64,000 nt of DNA from CBDFKK01 sp965248815 (GTDB lineage: Bacteria > Pseudomonadota > Alphaproteobacteria > SMXP01): positions 62,001 through 126,000 of the forward strand of contig CBDFKK010000007.1 of NCBI GenBank assembly GCA_965248815.1. Direction: 5' to 3'. Shown piece by piece: positions 9,295-18,458 of the stretch; the stretch's first letter is position 1; the number at the start of each line of letters is the position of its first letter. The notes beneath the pieces were generated by a model. It was not told the origin of the DNA. It saw only the letters and a program-made list of their open reading frames with translations, and searched no databases. A program made the position numbers and the translations under genes.

Positions 9295-11169
9295 ATGTTA
9301 GGGGTGTCGGTGTCGGAACCAAAAACAACCAATAAAAAGCTACTCAAATGGGTTGATGACGTAACTACGCTTTGCGCGCCCGACACTATTCATTGGTGTG
9401 ACGGATCAGACGAAGAGTACAAGTTTCTGTGCGACCAGCTCGTCAGCGCAGGCACGCTGATCAAACTCAACGAAGAAAAAAGACCTGGATCGTTCCTGGC
9501 GCGCTCCGACCCGCGCGACGTGGCGCGCGTTGAAGACCGGACTTTCATCTGCTCAGAAAAAAAAGAAGACGCAGGGCCGACAAACAATTGGCGCGACCCG
9601 GAAGACATGAAAGCCGAGCTCAGAACCCTGTTTGAGGGATCGATGCGCGGGCGGACCATGTATGTCATCCCCTTCAGCATGGGCCCGCTCGGTTCTGACA
9701 TCGCGCAAATCGGCATCCAAATCAGCGACTCGCCCTATGTAGCCGTCAGTATGCGGACGATGACACGCATGGGCAGCGGTGCCCTTGAAGCGCTCGGAGA
9801 CAGCGACTTTGTGCCGTGCCTCCACTCGGTCGGCGCACCGCTTGAAGCAGGCGAAAAAGACAGTTCTTGGCCCTGCAATCCGGAAAACCGCTACATCGTG
9901 CATTTTCCGGAAGAACGCTCCATTTGGTCATTTGGCAGCGGCTACGGTGGCAACGCGCTGCTCGGCAAAAAATGTTTCGCGCTTAGGATCGCGTCCACCA
10001 TGGCGCAACGCGAAGGCTGGTTGGCCGAACATATGCTGATCTTGGGATTGGAATCTCCTGAAGGCGAACGCACCTATGTGGCCGCTGCATTTCCGAGTGC
10101 GTGCGGCAAAACCAATCTCGCAATGATCATACCACCACAAGGATTTGAAGGCTGGAAGGCGTGGACCGTCGGCGACGACATTGCCTGGATCAAACCCGGC
10201 AAAGACGGGCGGCTCTATGCAATTAATCCGGAAGCCGGCTTCTTCGGCGTCGCGCCCGGCACCTCCATGAAATCCAATCCTGCCGCTATGCGCTCCCTCG
10301 CCACCAATACGATCTTCACAAATGTCGCCATGACAGAAGACGGCGACGTCTGGTGGGAAGGCATGTCCGACGTTCCGCCCGCGCGGTTGACAGACTGGCG
10401 CGGCGATCCGTGGACGCCGGGCTGCGGGCGCCCGGCAGCGCATCCCAATGCGCGCTTCACAACACCCATTCAACAATGCCCGAGCATCGATCCCGGTTGG
10501 GATGACCCTGAGGGCGTTCCCATTAGCGCCTTTATCTTCGGCGGCCGCTTAAGCAAGACGTTTCCGCTGGTATTTGAATCCTTTGATTGGCACCACGGGG
10601 TTTACCTCGCTGCGACTATGGGATCGGAAGCCACCGCAGCCGCCGACAATCAAGCCGCCATCCGGCGCGATCCCATGGCCATGCTCCCCTTCTGCGGCTA
10701 CAACATGGGCGACTATTGGAACCATTGGCTGAAATTTGGTGAACAGTTGACCAATCCGCCGAAGATTTACCGCGTCAATTGGTTCCGCAAAGATCCGGAC
10801 GGTAAATTCTTATGGCCAGGCTTCGGTGAAAACATGCGGGTCATGCAATGGGTCGTCGAACGCATTCATAAGCGGGCCGGCGGAACAAAGAGCCCGTTCG
10901 GCCTGACGCCGAGCTATGACGATATCAATTGGCAAGGATTGGACTTCGGCACGGAGACTTTTCAATCCTTGATGTCAATCGACAGCGCGGAAGCCAAAGC
11001 CGAAGTGGAAGACCAGCGCGCGTTCTTTGACCGGCTTGAAGGCAAACTGCCGGCAGAAATGGAGCAGCAGCGCCACGCTCTGCTCGACCGGCTCGCCGGC
11101 GCGCCCTCCAAGTGGCAACCTCGACCTTCGGCGCGAGGCGCAGGCGCCCAGGCGACCGGGCAACGCTAG
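9295..11169 (+). CDS. pckG: Phosphoenolpyruvate carboxykinase (GTP)
   Basis: GTP-dependent PEP carboxykinase: converts oxaloacetate + GTP to PEP + CO2 + GDP, the entry step of gluconeogenesis. About 624 aa. Diagnostic stretches are AGPTNNW, the substrate-binding RGRTMYVIPFSMGP and the kinase-1a P-loop FPSACGKTNLA with the hyper-reactive Cys that separates the GTP type from the ATP type. The start is uncertain: ATG 9295 is used here. GTG 9310 has a better-spaced AGGGG, and GTG 9214 would add a non-conserved extension. The C-terminal ~18 residues (Arg/Gly/Ala-rich) extend past the usual family end. Confidence 0.95.
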   Translation: MLGVSVSEPKTTNKKLLKWVDDVTTLCAPDTIHWCDGSDEEYKFLCDQLVSAGTLIKLNEEKRPGSFLARSDPRDVARVEDRTFICSEKKEDAGPTNNWRDPEDMKAELRTLFEGSMRGRTMYVIPFSMGPLGSDIAQIGIQISDSPYVAVSMRTMTRMGSGALEALGDSDFVPCLHSVGAPLEAGEKDSSWPCNPENRYIVHFPEERSIWSFGSGYGGNALLGKKCFALRIASTMAQREGWLAEHMLILGLESPEGERTYVAAAFPSACGKTNLAMIIPPQGFEGWKAWTVGDDIAWIKPGKDGRLYAINPEAGFFGVAPGTSMKSNPAAMRSLATNTIFTNVAMTEDGDVWWEGMSDVPPARLTDWRGDPWTPGCGRPAAHPNARFTTPIQQCPSIDPGWDDPEGVPISAFIFGGRLSKTFPLVFESFDWHHGVYLAATMGSEATAAADNQAAIRRDPMAMLPFCGYNMGDYWNHWLKFGEQLTNPPKIYRVNWFRKDPDGKFLWPGFGENMRVMQWVVERIHKRAGGTKSPFGLTPSYDDINWQGLDFGTETFQSLMSIDSAEAKAEVEDQRAFFDRLEGKLPAEMEQQRHALLDRLAGAPSKWQPRPSARGAGAQATGQR

Positions 11170-11370
11170 GCCCAGCTGGACCAGCCGCGGAGGCCGATTT
11201 CTGACCACATTGGCGGCAACGTTCTGAACGTCTATCATGTCGATGTCGTCCGCAGACGGCATCTATGCAGCCCGACCAAGTTCTAAAGCTTTCCTTAAAG
11301 TGGGCTTTGAAATCATTTAATAAGTAATAAGTAGTGTGGGGGACGAACCAACGGAAAGAGAAGCCGAACC

Positions 11371-12798
11371 TTGTCTCAAATGCGCCCACGCAATTGCAAA
11401 ATCGTCGCGACCCTTGGGCCAGCGAGCGACCCGCCGGAACGACTCAAAGCGCTCTTTCAAGCTGGGGCCGATGCGTTCCGAATAAATTTCAGTCACGGAA
11501 TTCAAGACGACCATAGACGCCGGATTGATGCCATCCGCGACGTTGAGCGAGATGTCGGGCGGCCTATTCCTGTCATCGCTGATCTGCAAGGCCCTAAGAT
11601 TAGAGTCGGCACTTTCGAAGACGGCAGCGTCAAACTGCGATATGGCGAAACCGTCACGTTGAAAGCATCCGATGCACCGGCAACGTCCGGCGCCATATGT
11701 CTTCCGCACCCTGAACTTTTGGAGGCTGTAGAGCCGGGTGACACGCTTAAGCTCGATGATGGGCGCCTCGAACTTTCCATCGTCGAGACTAATGGCCTGG
11801 AAGCCGAAGCCAAAGTTATTGTTGGCGGCATCTTGAGCGACAATAAGGGCGTGAATGTCCCTTCACGCGCTCTTCCCATTTCCGCTTTGACCGACAAAGA
11901 CCGCGACGACCTGGCTTTTGCTTTGGAAGCCAAAGTCGATTTTGTCGCGCTCAGTTTCGTGCAAAGCCCGAAGGACGTTATCGACGCGCGCAAGCTTATC
12001 CAATCCGAAGCAAACATTTTGGTGAAAATCGAAAAGCCCTCTGCCATCGACTCTTTGGACAATATTGTCGCCCTATCCGATGCGGTCATGGTTGCGCGCG
12101 GCGACCTCGGCGTTGAGTTGCCGCCGGAGCAAGTGCCGATCGTGCAGCGGCGAGTCATTCGCAAATGCCGCGGCGCCGGTAAGCCAGTGATCGTGGCAAC
12201 CCACATGCTGGAATCCATGATCGAGGCGCCAACGCCCACGCGGGCTGAAGCGTCAGACGTAGCCACCGCCGTCTATCAGGGAACCGACGCGGTGATGCTG
12301 AGCGCCGAGTCCGCCGTCGGACGCCATCCAGCGACCGCCGTGGCCATCATGGACCGAATCATTCAGGCCGTCGAAACCGACCCGGACCATTGGGCATTTC
12401 TGGCGCGGGACGACAACCTTCCCGAACCCACATCGGAAGATGCAATCAGCTTGTCTGCACGGCAGGTCGTTGATCTTCTAAAGTGCAAAGCGATCTTGGC
12501 GTTTACCAATACCGGCTCGACAGCGCTGCGCATGTCGCGCGAACGGCCCCAGACAAAAGTCTTTGGCTTGACCCCTAATCACAAAGTGGCGCGCCAGCTG
12601 GCGCTCGCATGGGGCATTCACAGTGTGATCACCGATGACATTACGAGCTTTAGTGAGATGGTGAACCGCGCTGAAGTAGTCGCGACCGAGGAAGGCCACA
12701 TCCAAGCGAGCCAATTGATTGTGGTCACAGCCGGCATCCCCTTCGGCCGGCCGGGAACCACTAACATGCTGAAGATCATTCGCGTCGGCGACAAGTAA
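11371..12798 (+). CDS. pyk: Pyruvate kinase
   Basis: Pyruvate kinase, 475 aa: PEP + ADP to pyruvate + ATP. Seen are the N-terminal KIVATLGPAS, FRINFSHG, the ADLQGPKIRVG loop leading into the B domain, the active-site VKIEKPSAIDSLDNI and VARGDLGVE, and the cation-site region THMLESM. The C-terminal allosteric domain is full length. The TTG at 11371 follows GGAAAGAGAAG at good spacing; an ATG nine bases on (11380) is equally possible. It stands directly behind pckG, which runs the opposite metabolic direction. Confidence 0.96.
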   Translation: MSQMRPRNCKIVATLGPASDPPERLKALFQAGADAFRINFSHGIQDDHRRRIDAIRDVERDVGRPIPVIADLQGPKIRVGTFEDGSVKLRYGETVTLKASDAPATSGAICLPHPELLEAVEPGDTLKLDDGRLELSIVETNGLEAEAKVIVGGILSDNKGVNVPSRALPISALTDKDRDDLAFALEAKVDFVALSFVQSPKDVIDARKLIQSEANILVKIEKPSAIDSLDNIVALSDAVMVARGDLGVELPPEQVPIVQRRVIRKCRGAGKPVIVATHMLESMIEAPTPTRAEASDVATAVYQGTDAVMLSAESAVGRHPATAVAIMDRIIQAVETDPDHWAFLARDDNLPEPTSEDAISLSARQVVDLLKCKAILAFTNTGSTALRMSRERPQTKVFGLTPNHKVARQLALAWGIHSVITDDITSFSEMVNRAEVVATEEGHIQASQLIVVTAGIPFGRPGTTNMLKIIRVGDK

Positions 12799-12805
12799 AA
12801 TCAGA

Positions 12806-12830
12806 AAGGGCGCCCCGATGGAGCGCCCTT
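12806..12830 (-). terminator. Intrinsic terminator between convergent genes
   Basis: An 8-bp perfect stem AAGGGCGC / GCGCCCTT with a 9-base loop. Read on the minus strand the stem is followed by a T-rich run (TTTCTGATTTTA), so it best fits termination of the leftward hypothetical gene. On the plus strand, behind pyk, the T-tract is missing, though it may still work in both directions. Confidence 0.7.
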
Positions 12831-12853
12831 ACCCATCAATTGTTGTTAGCTTT

Positions 12854-13825
12854 CTACAGCTTCGCTCTCAGTTTGCGGGCCGCCTTGGCGTAGCTCATGC
12901 CTTTGGGCAGATCGAATTTCTTTAAGTGCTGCTCGGGAACGATATCTGTGCAATTCCACAGAATCCCGAAGACATGGCCGATGCGCCGCACTTGGCGATC
13001 GATTTCCACTTTGGGCTCCGGCTCGCCCTCTTTTCGATTCAAGAGCGCGGTCATCGACTGTTCAAAAATCCGCCGTAGATAGCGGGGCGCATGACCGCCG
13101 ACCAAGGGGCTATAGGTGACATAGCCCACGCGGATGACCTGAGCGGAGCGGTCAATTGTAGTTTTGGCCCAGTTGAGGCGGCGGCGCGCACGAGCAATAC
13201 GGTGATGCAACAACCTTACTTTTTCGGCGTTGTACGTACCAACATAGACCGCCGGAAGCCGCAATCCCTTTGGCCCCGTCGTAAGATCGATTTGCGGTAC
13301 CTTGAATTGCATACGATCACCGCAACCCATCTTAAGCGACAGAGCTTTAACGCCGTTATCAATGAGGTTGATGTTGTCCATGCGTGCAGCCTTTGCAGCG
13401 CAATCGATTTCACTTTTCAGCTTTTTGTAAGTGCTGGCTTTGGGCGGACCCATCACCATCCAGCTGGGGTCTTCGGTATGACCGTTTGCGTATTTGGCAA
13501 CAGAACCAATCCTATCGAGATGCTCTTCGATGGCCTGAATGCTATCGAGTGTGGTCTCCATGGCATCGAGCGCCTTGTCGGGCGACAGAGAAGGCCGTTT
13601 CACTTTGGTACGATCAGTGGCCGAGACCAGTCCTAAAACGCGTGCGACGGGAGAGACAACCAAAACACCATGCGACGCTGGCGGTGCCGGCCGATGTCCG
13701 TTCGTCTCGGATTGGCCGTTTGGTTTCTGCCCTTTTGGCTTGTCGTCGCTAGCGTGAACGTAGCCGTAGGCCTCGCCCCTAAGATTTTTGCCCAGAGTTT
13801 CAGCGGTCTTTGCCAATAAAGTCAT
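12854..13825 (-). CDS. Hypothetical protein, unrecognised
   Basis: 323 aa, no family recognised. Residues 30-50 are a Pro/Asn/Lys-rich low-complexity linker (KPKGQKPNGQ). An acidic helical stretch follows (ALDAMETTLDSIQAIEEHLDRI), then a basic central region rich in Arg (HHRIARARRRLNWAKTTID) and a Lys/Arg-rich end (GMSYAKAARKLRAKL). No signal peptide or membrane segment is seen. The codon use matches its neighbours and a terminator follows, so it is likely a real gene. It stands alone between pyk and an SDR gene. Confidence 0.7.
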   Translation of the reverse strand: MTLLAKTAETLGKNLRGEAYGYVHASDDKPKGQKPNGQSETNGHRPAPPASHGVLVVSPVARVLGLVSATDRTKVKRPSLSPDKALDAMETTLDSIQAIEEHLDRIGSVAKYANGHTEDPSWMVMGPPKASTYKKLKSEIDCAAKAARMDNINLIDNGVKALSLKMGCGDRMQFKVPQIDLTTGPKGLRLPAVYVGTYNAEKVRLLHHRIARARRRLNWAKTTIDRSAQVIRVGYVTYSPLVGGHAPRYLRRIFEQSMTALLNRKEGEPEPKVEIDRQVRRIGHVFGILWNCTDIVPEQHLKKFDLPKGMSYAKAARKLRAKL

Positions 13826-13971
13826 GGTCCTGCTTTCATTCTTGTCTGGTTTTGGACCACATGCTGCAAAGACCGTTCCAATCTCCGGCGGACTGTCGGC
13901 TTGGTTAACGCGGAAGGTTGATTGCTGAGGAGACCGAGACTAGAGGCGGACCGGGAAGTCCCATTGGGCGT

Positions 13972-14748
13972 CTACCAAGGTATTTCAACGCCATCGAAAT
14001 TTAGAAATTGCCCCGCCTGATCCGCGCTTAGACCGTCGATAATTTCAATCATGCCGCGTACGGCGACATCGACGGGCGTGATTTCTATAATGCCCTGACG
14101 GGCCAACGCCACCACATGGCGTAAGTCTTCAGGCCCCGGGTCATCCGGATCGAGGTCAAGAAGACCACGCGTATCGGCCAGGCCAGGATTGAGCAAGCCT
14201 ACTTTGATACCGCGGTCAGCCAGGTCAAATGAGAGGTTGTGCATCAACGAATGAAGCGCGGCTTTGCTCGATCGATAGGAATAAAGGTTAGCGGGCGGGC
14301 GGTGCATGGCGATGGAGCCCGCTGCGCTGCCCAACGTCACCATCTTCTTGTCCGTACTTGCCGCAACATGATCGACGAATGCCTCACACATCTTGATCGG
14401 ACCCAAAGCGTTGGCGAGAAAGGATTGCACAAATACCTCATAGTCGATAGCGCCGAACGCTTGTTCAGGTGTCGGCGCTAAGAGAGCAGCGTTGTTTAAC
14501 AGAATGTCGATCGGTGTCCCTTCGTACTGTTCCGCAAGCGCATCCGCGCTTGCCGGAACTGAGACATCGAGCGCATCGACGGTCACGTTGTCCCGTGCCG
14601 CACTCAAAGCATTCAAATCATCCGCCTTGTACGGCGTTCGACAGGTGGCGATGACGCGGGAGCCGCGCTTGGCAAACTGCTTGGCAAATTCAAGCCCGAT
14701 ACCGCGGTTGGCGCCGGTAATCAGAACGGTTGAGGCGTGGTCAGACAT
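13972..14748 (-). CDS. SDR family oxidoreductase (cytoplasmic)
   Basis: 258 aa classical short-chain dehydrogenase. The cofactor loop is LITGANRGIGLEFAKQ, the strand-4 motif is LLNNAAL, and the catalytic pair is YSYRSSKAA (Y-x3-K). It resembles the CsgA/C-factor-like branch. It is a clear relative of the exported SDR at 27333-28190 (same GLEFAKQ/GFEFVKQ and VIATCRTP segments) but without a signal peptide. Divergent from the UbiD gene. Confidence 0.9.
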   Translation of the reverse strand: MSDHASTVLITGANRGIGLEFAKQFAKRGSRVIATCRTPYKADDLNALSAARDNVTVDALDVSVPASADALAEQYEGTPIDILLNNAALLAPTPEQAFGAIDYEVFVQSFLANALGPIKMCEAFVDHVAASTDKKMVTLGSAAGSIAMHRPPANLYSYRSSKAALHSLMHNLSFDLADRGIKVGLLNPGLADTRGLLDLDPDDPGPEDLRHVVALARQGIIEITPVDVAVRGMIEIIDGLSADQAGQFLNFDGVEIPW

Positions 14749-14844
14749 TTACATTTCCTCTTGAGGGGGCCCGACAGGATTGCCCAGGGACCACAGAGTT
14801 GTCACTATGAAATTGCGCTTATCCAGACATAGGAGTTGAAGGTC

Positions 14845-16347
14845 ATGTCTCAAGCTCTTTCCCGATCCGACCAGATTCAAATGATCGGGCCCTTCGACTC
14901 GTTGCGCGACTACATGACCGCGTTGGAAGCGCGCGGCCGGGTCATTCGCATAAAGGAAATGGATCAAGACAAGTTTGAAGCGACCGCCTTCGCCTATCGG
15001 CTGATCCAGCGTCACGGTTATTATGACGCACCGGCGTTTTTGATCGAGCGCATAAAGATCAACAACCAATGGATGGAAGGGCCCATCATCGGGAACCTCT
15101 ACGGCGCCTGGGATACCGAGGCCCTGGCCTACGGCGTCGAAGACATTACGCTCGATCAAAACGACATGTTTCGAGCAACCCGCGAAAAAGTCGTGAGCCT
15201 CGCCGACTCGAGCGGCAAGTGGCCGCGGACCAAACCGAATGCTACGAACGAACAAGATGCGCCGTGCAAACAAGTGCGCCTAACCGGGGCCGACGTCGAT
15301 CTCTATCAGTTCCCCTGGCTGCAAACGAGCCCCGGCGATGCGGGCCAATACATCAACGCAGGCGCGATCATTGTCGAAGATCCAGAACTCGGCAGGAACA
15401 TGGGCGTCCATCGCTGCCAGGTAAAAGCCAAAGACCGGATCGGCGTCAATTTCGAAATCGGCCAACACGGCTGGAACGTCATGATGGCGGCCAAACGCCG
15501 CGGCAAAACATCGGTGCCTGCAGCCGTATGTCTCGGCGTCGATCCCATTTCATTTGCGCTCAGCTGTTCAAAAGTTGCAGGCCTCGACGAAGACGAACTC
15601 GAATTCGTAGGAGGTTTTAAAGGTTCGCCGGTCGATCTCGTCAAATGCGAAACCAGCAATCTCATGGTGCCTGCAACCGCGGAAATGATTGTCGAAGGCG
15701 AGATCCCATTGGACATGGAAGAGGAAGGACCGTTCGCGGAAATTTACGGCTATGTCGGTCTCAAAAAACCGCAAAACTTTTATATGAAGGTCAAAGCCAT
15801 TACGCATCGGCACAATCCGTGGTTTATCAATGCCTTTGCCGGTGTGAACAAGCTGGCGCACAGCATGCCGACCGAAGCCGGCGACTATCTCAAATACAAA
15901 AAGTCGATTTCAAGTTTTGTCGACATTTATGTGCCTAAAGACTTGATGGGCATTTCTATTCTGAGCATTAACAAGCGCTTTCCCGGCGAGGGCATTCAGG
16001 CCGGCATGCAAGTGGCCACCGGGCGCTTTTTGTCGAAAGTCGTCATTGTGGTTGACAAAGATGTGAATGTATTGGACATGCAACAAGTACTCCATGCGGT
16101 CGGCTCTCGTTGGCAGCCCAATCCCGCCAGCATGATCATTCCACAAGTGCCGGGCATGCCGCTCGATCCGAGCTGCCCCGAACGCGGCAAGACCAGCAAA
16201 ATGATTATCGATGCGACGTGCCAGCTGCCCCAAGAAGGCGGCCCCCCGTCGTGGCCGCCGATCTCGCGCGTGCTGATCGAGCAGGACTTCCCCGAGGCGT
16301 TCGACCTCGTCGACGGCAAATGGGACGAGTATTTTTCCGGGAGTTAG
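14845..16347 (+). CDS. UbiD family decarboxylase
   Basis: About 500 aa. UbiD enzymes reversibly decarboxylate aromatic or unsaturated acids using prenylated FMN. The family core is visible: the prFMN/metal region NMGVHRCQVK and GINFEIGQHG-like VNFEIGQHGWN, the Glu-rich IPLDMEEEGPFAEIYGYVG that supplies active-site acids, and the C-terminal GMPLDPSC. The start is ATG 14845, 9 bases after AGGAG; an upstream TTG at 14836 is less likely. No ubiX (prFMN synthase) is nearby. Together with the neighbouring dioxygenase and LysR gene it suggests aromatic acid metabolism, not ubiquinone synthesis. Confidence 0.93.
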   Translation: MSQALSRSDQIQMIGPFDSLRDYMTALEARGRVIRIKEMDQDKFEATAFAYRLIQRHGYYDAPAFLIERIKINNQWMEGPIIGNLYGAWDTEALAYGVEDITLDQNDMFRATREKVVSLADSSGKWPRTKPNATNEQDAPCKQVRLTGADVDLYQFPWLQTSPGDAGQYINAGAIIVEDPELGRNMGVHRCQVKAKDRIGVNFEIGQHGWNVMMAAKRRGKTSVPAAVCLGVDPISFALSCSKVAGLDEDELEFVGGFKGSPVDLVKCETSNLMVPATAEMIVEGEIPLDMEEEGPFAEIYGYVGLKKPQNFYMKVKAITHRHNPWFINAFAGVNKLAHSMPTEAGDYLKYKKSISSFVDIYVPKDLMGISILSINKRFPGEGIQAGMQVATGRFLSKVVIVVDKDVNVLDMQQVLHAVGSRWQPNPASMIIPQVPGMPLDPSCPERGKTSKMIIDATCQLPQEGGPPSWPPISRVLIEQDFPEAFDLVDGKWDEYFSGS

Positions 16348-16401
16348 ATTCGCGGGAAAAGCGCTTGCTAGCGAGACTTCAATTAGAATGTGCGCCGCAA
16401 C

Positions 16402-16482
16402 TCAGATGGATTCCGGATCGCAAGTCTCGCAGCCAAAAACCATATGGTTTTTGGGCTCGCCTAACGTCCGGAATCCATCTGA
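16402..16482. repeat. Nested double palindrome between convergent genes
   Basis: Two concentric inverted repeats. Outer arms TCAGATGGATTCCGGA (16402-16417) and its exact complement TCCGGAATCCATCTGA (16467-16482). Inner arms CCAAAAACC (16433-16441) and GGTTTTTGG (16446-16454) around ATAT. The spacers between arms also have partial complementarity. It lies after the UbiD gene and after the convergent TauD gene. It could be a bidirectional terminator, a REP-like mobile palindrome or an RNA element. No other copy was found in this window. Confidence 0.8.
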
Positions 16483-16549
16483 CTCGCGGCCTATTTACCA
16501 ATTATGTTCTCGTCTCGGAGAGCGAAGGCTCTGACATAGAGACAACTTC

Positions 16550-17392
16550 TTAGTGCGGGCGTTCAGTGTCGGCAATGGCGACGCGATGCATGAGGCGATG
16601 CGCGGGAGAAAAGTCGTTGATGCCTTTGTGCACCGTGCAGCGATTGTCCCAAAAAGCGACCGAGTGATTTTGCCATTTAAAGCGAACCTGGAATTCCGGC
16701 TCCTTGATGTGGTCATAGACGTAATTCAAAATTGCCGTGCTTTCGGTTGGATTTAGGTCCTTGATATGCGACGTCATCAACGGATTGACAAAAATGCTTT
16801 TCTTGCCGGTTTCGGGGTGGGTGCGCACCAAAGGGTGCTCCACTGGCGGCGTGCGTTTGTGAAAACTTGTATAAGCTTCCGGTCCTCGCTCGCGCAGGAC
16901 CCCCGGCCCCATCGTGGCGACTAAGTCGTGCACGGCCGTTAAGCTCGAAAGAAACGTTTTCATGGGCTCGGAGAGCGCTCCGTATGCCGCTTGCATATTT
17001 GCCCAAACCGTGTCGCCGCCAGCTTCGGGAACATCAAGCGCGTAAAGAACCGAACATTTCGAAGGAATCTCCGTGAACGTATCATCGGCATGCCACGTAA
17101 CGTCGTTACCGATCTGCGAATACTTGTCATACTCCTGTACTTTGACGTGAGGATCACTTTCGAGAGTCGGCACGAACCCCGCTTTCTGAAACTCGCCGAA
17201 GTGATGGGCAAAGGCCTTATGCTGATCCGGCGTCAATTCTTGATCGCGGAAAAACAAAACCAAGTGCTCGAGCCAAGCAGTGCGAATTTCTTTGATCGTC
17301 GCTTCATCTAATGGTTGGGAGAGGTCAACGCCAGTAACTTCCGCGCCTAGAGTGCCACCGAGAGGCCGAAGCTCGATTTGTTGATAGGACAT
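16550..17392 (-). CDS. TauD/TfdA family Fe(II)/2-oxoglutarate dioxygenase
   Basis: 280 aa from ATG 17392, which is preceded by GAGGAGC at 7 bases. An upstream start at 17464 lacks this support. The facial triad is complete: H101 and D103 in TWHADDTF and the distal H255 in RCTVHKG. Arg 266 or 270 could bind 2-oxoglutarate. The N-terminus IELRPLGGTLGAEVTGVDLSQ is the classical TauD/TfdA start. Such enzymes hydroxylate taurine, phenoxyacetates, alkyl sulfates and others. Divergent from a LysR gene that probably regulates it. Confidence 0.93.
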   Translation of the reverse strand: MSYQQIELRPLGGTLGAEVTGVDLSQPLDEATIKEIRTAWLEHLVLFFRDQELTPDQHKAFAHHFGEFQKAGFVPTLESDPHVKVQEYDKYSQIGNDVTWHADDTFTEIPSKCSVLYALDVPEAGGDTVWANMQAAYGALSEPMKTFLSSLTAVHDLVATMGPGVLRERGPEAYTSFHKRTPPVEHPLVRTHPETGKKSIFVNPLMTSHIKDLNPTESTAILNYVYDHIKEPEFQVRFKWQNHSVAFWDNRCTVHKGINDFSPAHRLMHRVAIADTERPH

Positions 17393-17506
17393 GGGGTTGC
17401 TCCTCAAATCAGAATAAATTGCATCTATTAGGGCCAAACTGCAGGCCGCTCTTTCATTTGTCAATTTTATTGATTTTATCTAAGTGATTAGTTTATTTTA
17501 TGTCTT
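17393..17506. promoter_or_regulatory. Divergent promoter region TauD / LysR
   Basis: 114 AT-rich bases between divergent genes, the normal site for LysR-type autoregulation and activation. A TTGACA hexamer on the minus strand (17464-17459) is a possible -35 for the dioxygenase gene, but no convincing -10 was found at 17 bases. No unambiguous T-N11-A operator was singled out. Confidence 0.35.
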
Positions 17507-18406
17507 ATGAACTTGAAACAATTGCGTTATTTCGCGGGCGTGGTCGAACACGGCAGTTTTCGCAAGGCTTCCGACGCGCTCAATATTTCTCAACCTGCGT
17601 TAAGCCTATCGATTAAAGGTCTCGAAAAGGACCTCGGCTTTCAGCTTTTGGACCGGGGGCCGACTCGAGTGACACCGACCGCCTACGGCCGATCTTTGTT
17701 CACCCGCGCCAAACAGATTGAGAGCGATCTCGAGCGTGTACTCGATGAGCTCAGCGAACTCAGCGGCATGGCAACCGGTCGTGTCACGGTCGGGTTTTCT
17801 CCCTACGCGTCCAATCATGCCTTTGGTCGCCTCATCGGCCAATTCATGGAAGACTTTCTCGGCATCGAGCTGCGCGCGCTTACCGGCGTCTATGATCTCT
17901 TTGTCGAAGATCTCAAGCAAACCGACCTCGAACTCTTTGTTTCCGAGATTAAGGCGCCGCCCAGCGACCCAGCCGTGGTTCATGACGTGCTCTATGAATT
18001 TCCCTACATCATTGTCGGGGGAACCAATCATCCTCTGGTCAACAAGAAGAATGTTAAGCTCAAGGACCTTGTGAACTATCGTTGGCTTTATGGAACCAAT
18101 TGGATATCGAACATCGCCAATTGGCGCGAAGCATTCGACAACGAAAGGCTCGAACCACCTGAGCCGTATATTGCCGGCGGCACAAGTGAACTGTATGAAG
18201 GTCTTTTGGAGCGGACGGATATGCTCGCTGTAGTCCCGCTTCCCATTGTGCGTCCGATTTTGGAACGCGGCGCTATCAAACAAATTCAGGTACCCCGCGC
18301 CAAGTGGTATAGCCCGATCGCCGCGGTCTATCGCAACGACCGCACTCTTTCCCCTGCGGCAAAATTGCTCCTGGAGCGGATCAAAGAAAACATGAAAGAC
18401 TCTTGA
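17507..18406 (+). CDS. LysR family transcriptional regulator
   Basis: 299 aa. The N-terminal winged HTH begins MNLKQLRYFAGVVEHGSFRKASDALNISQPALSLSIKGLE, followed by the linker helix and a periplasmic-binding-like effector domain from about residue 90 (VTVGFSPYASNH onward). Length is standard. Its position, divergent from the TauD-family gene and 60 bases before an exported propeller gene, suggests it controls one or both. Confidence 0.95.
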   Translation: MNLKQLRYFAGVVEHGSFRKASDALNISQPALSLSIKGLEKDLGFQLLDRGPTRVTPTAYGRSLFTRAKQIESDLERVLDELSELSGMATGRVTVGFSPYASNHAFGRLIGQFMEDFLGIELRALTGVYDLFVEDLKQTDLELFVSEIKAPPSDPAVVHDVLYEFPYIIVGGTNHPLVNKKNVKLKDLVNYRWLYGTNWISNIANWREAFDNERLEPPEPYIAGGTSELYEGLLERTDMLAVVPLPIVRPILERGAIKQIQVPRAKWYSPIAAVYRNDRTLSPAAKLLLERIKENMKDS

Positions 18407-18458
18407 GCAGGGCTTCAGCTAAATTGGTGACAGAACATTCGGGAGGGGAAAATCAATC

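Noticed and set aside
9928..10476. Minus-strand open frame of 182 codons inside pckG
   Set aside because: Antisense to a strongly conserved gene; Cys/Arg-rich composition with no recognisable domain.
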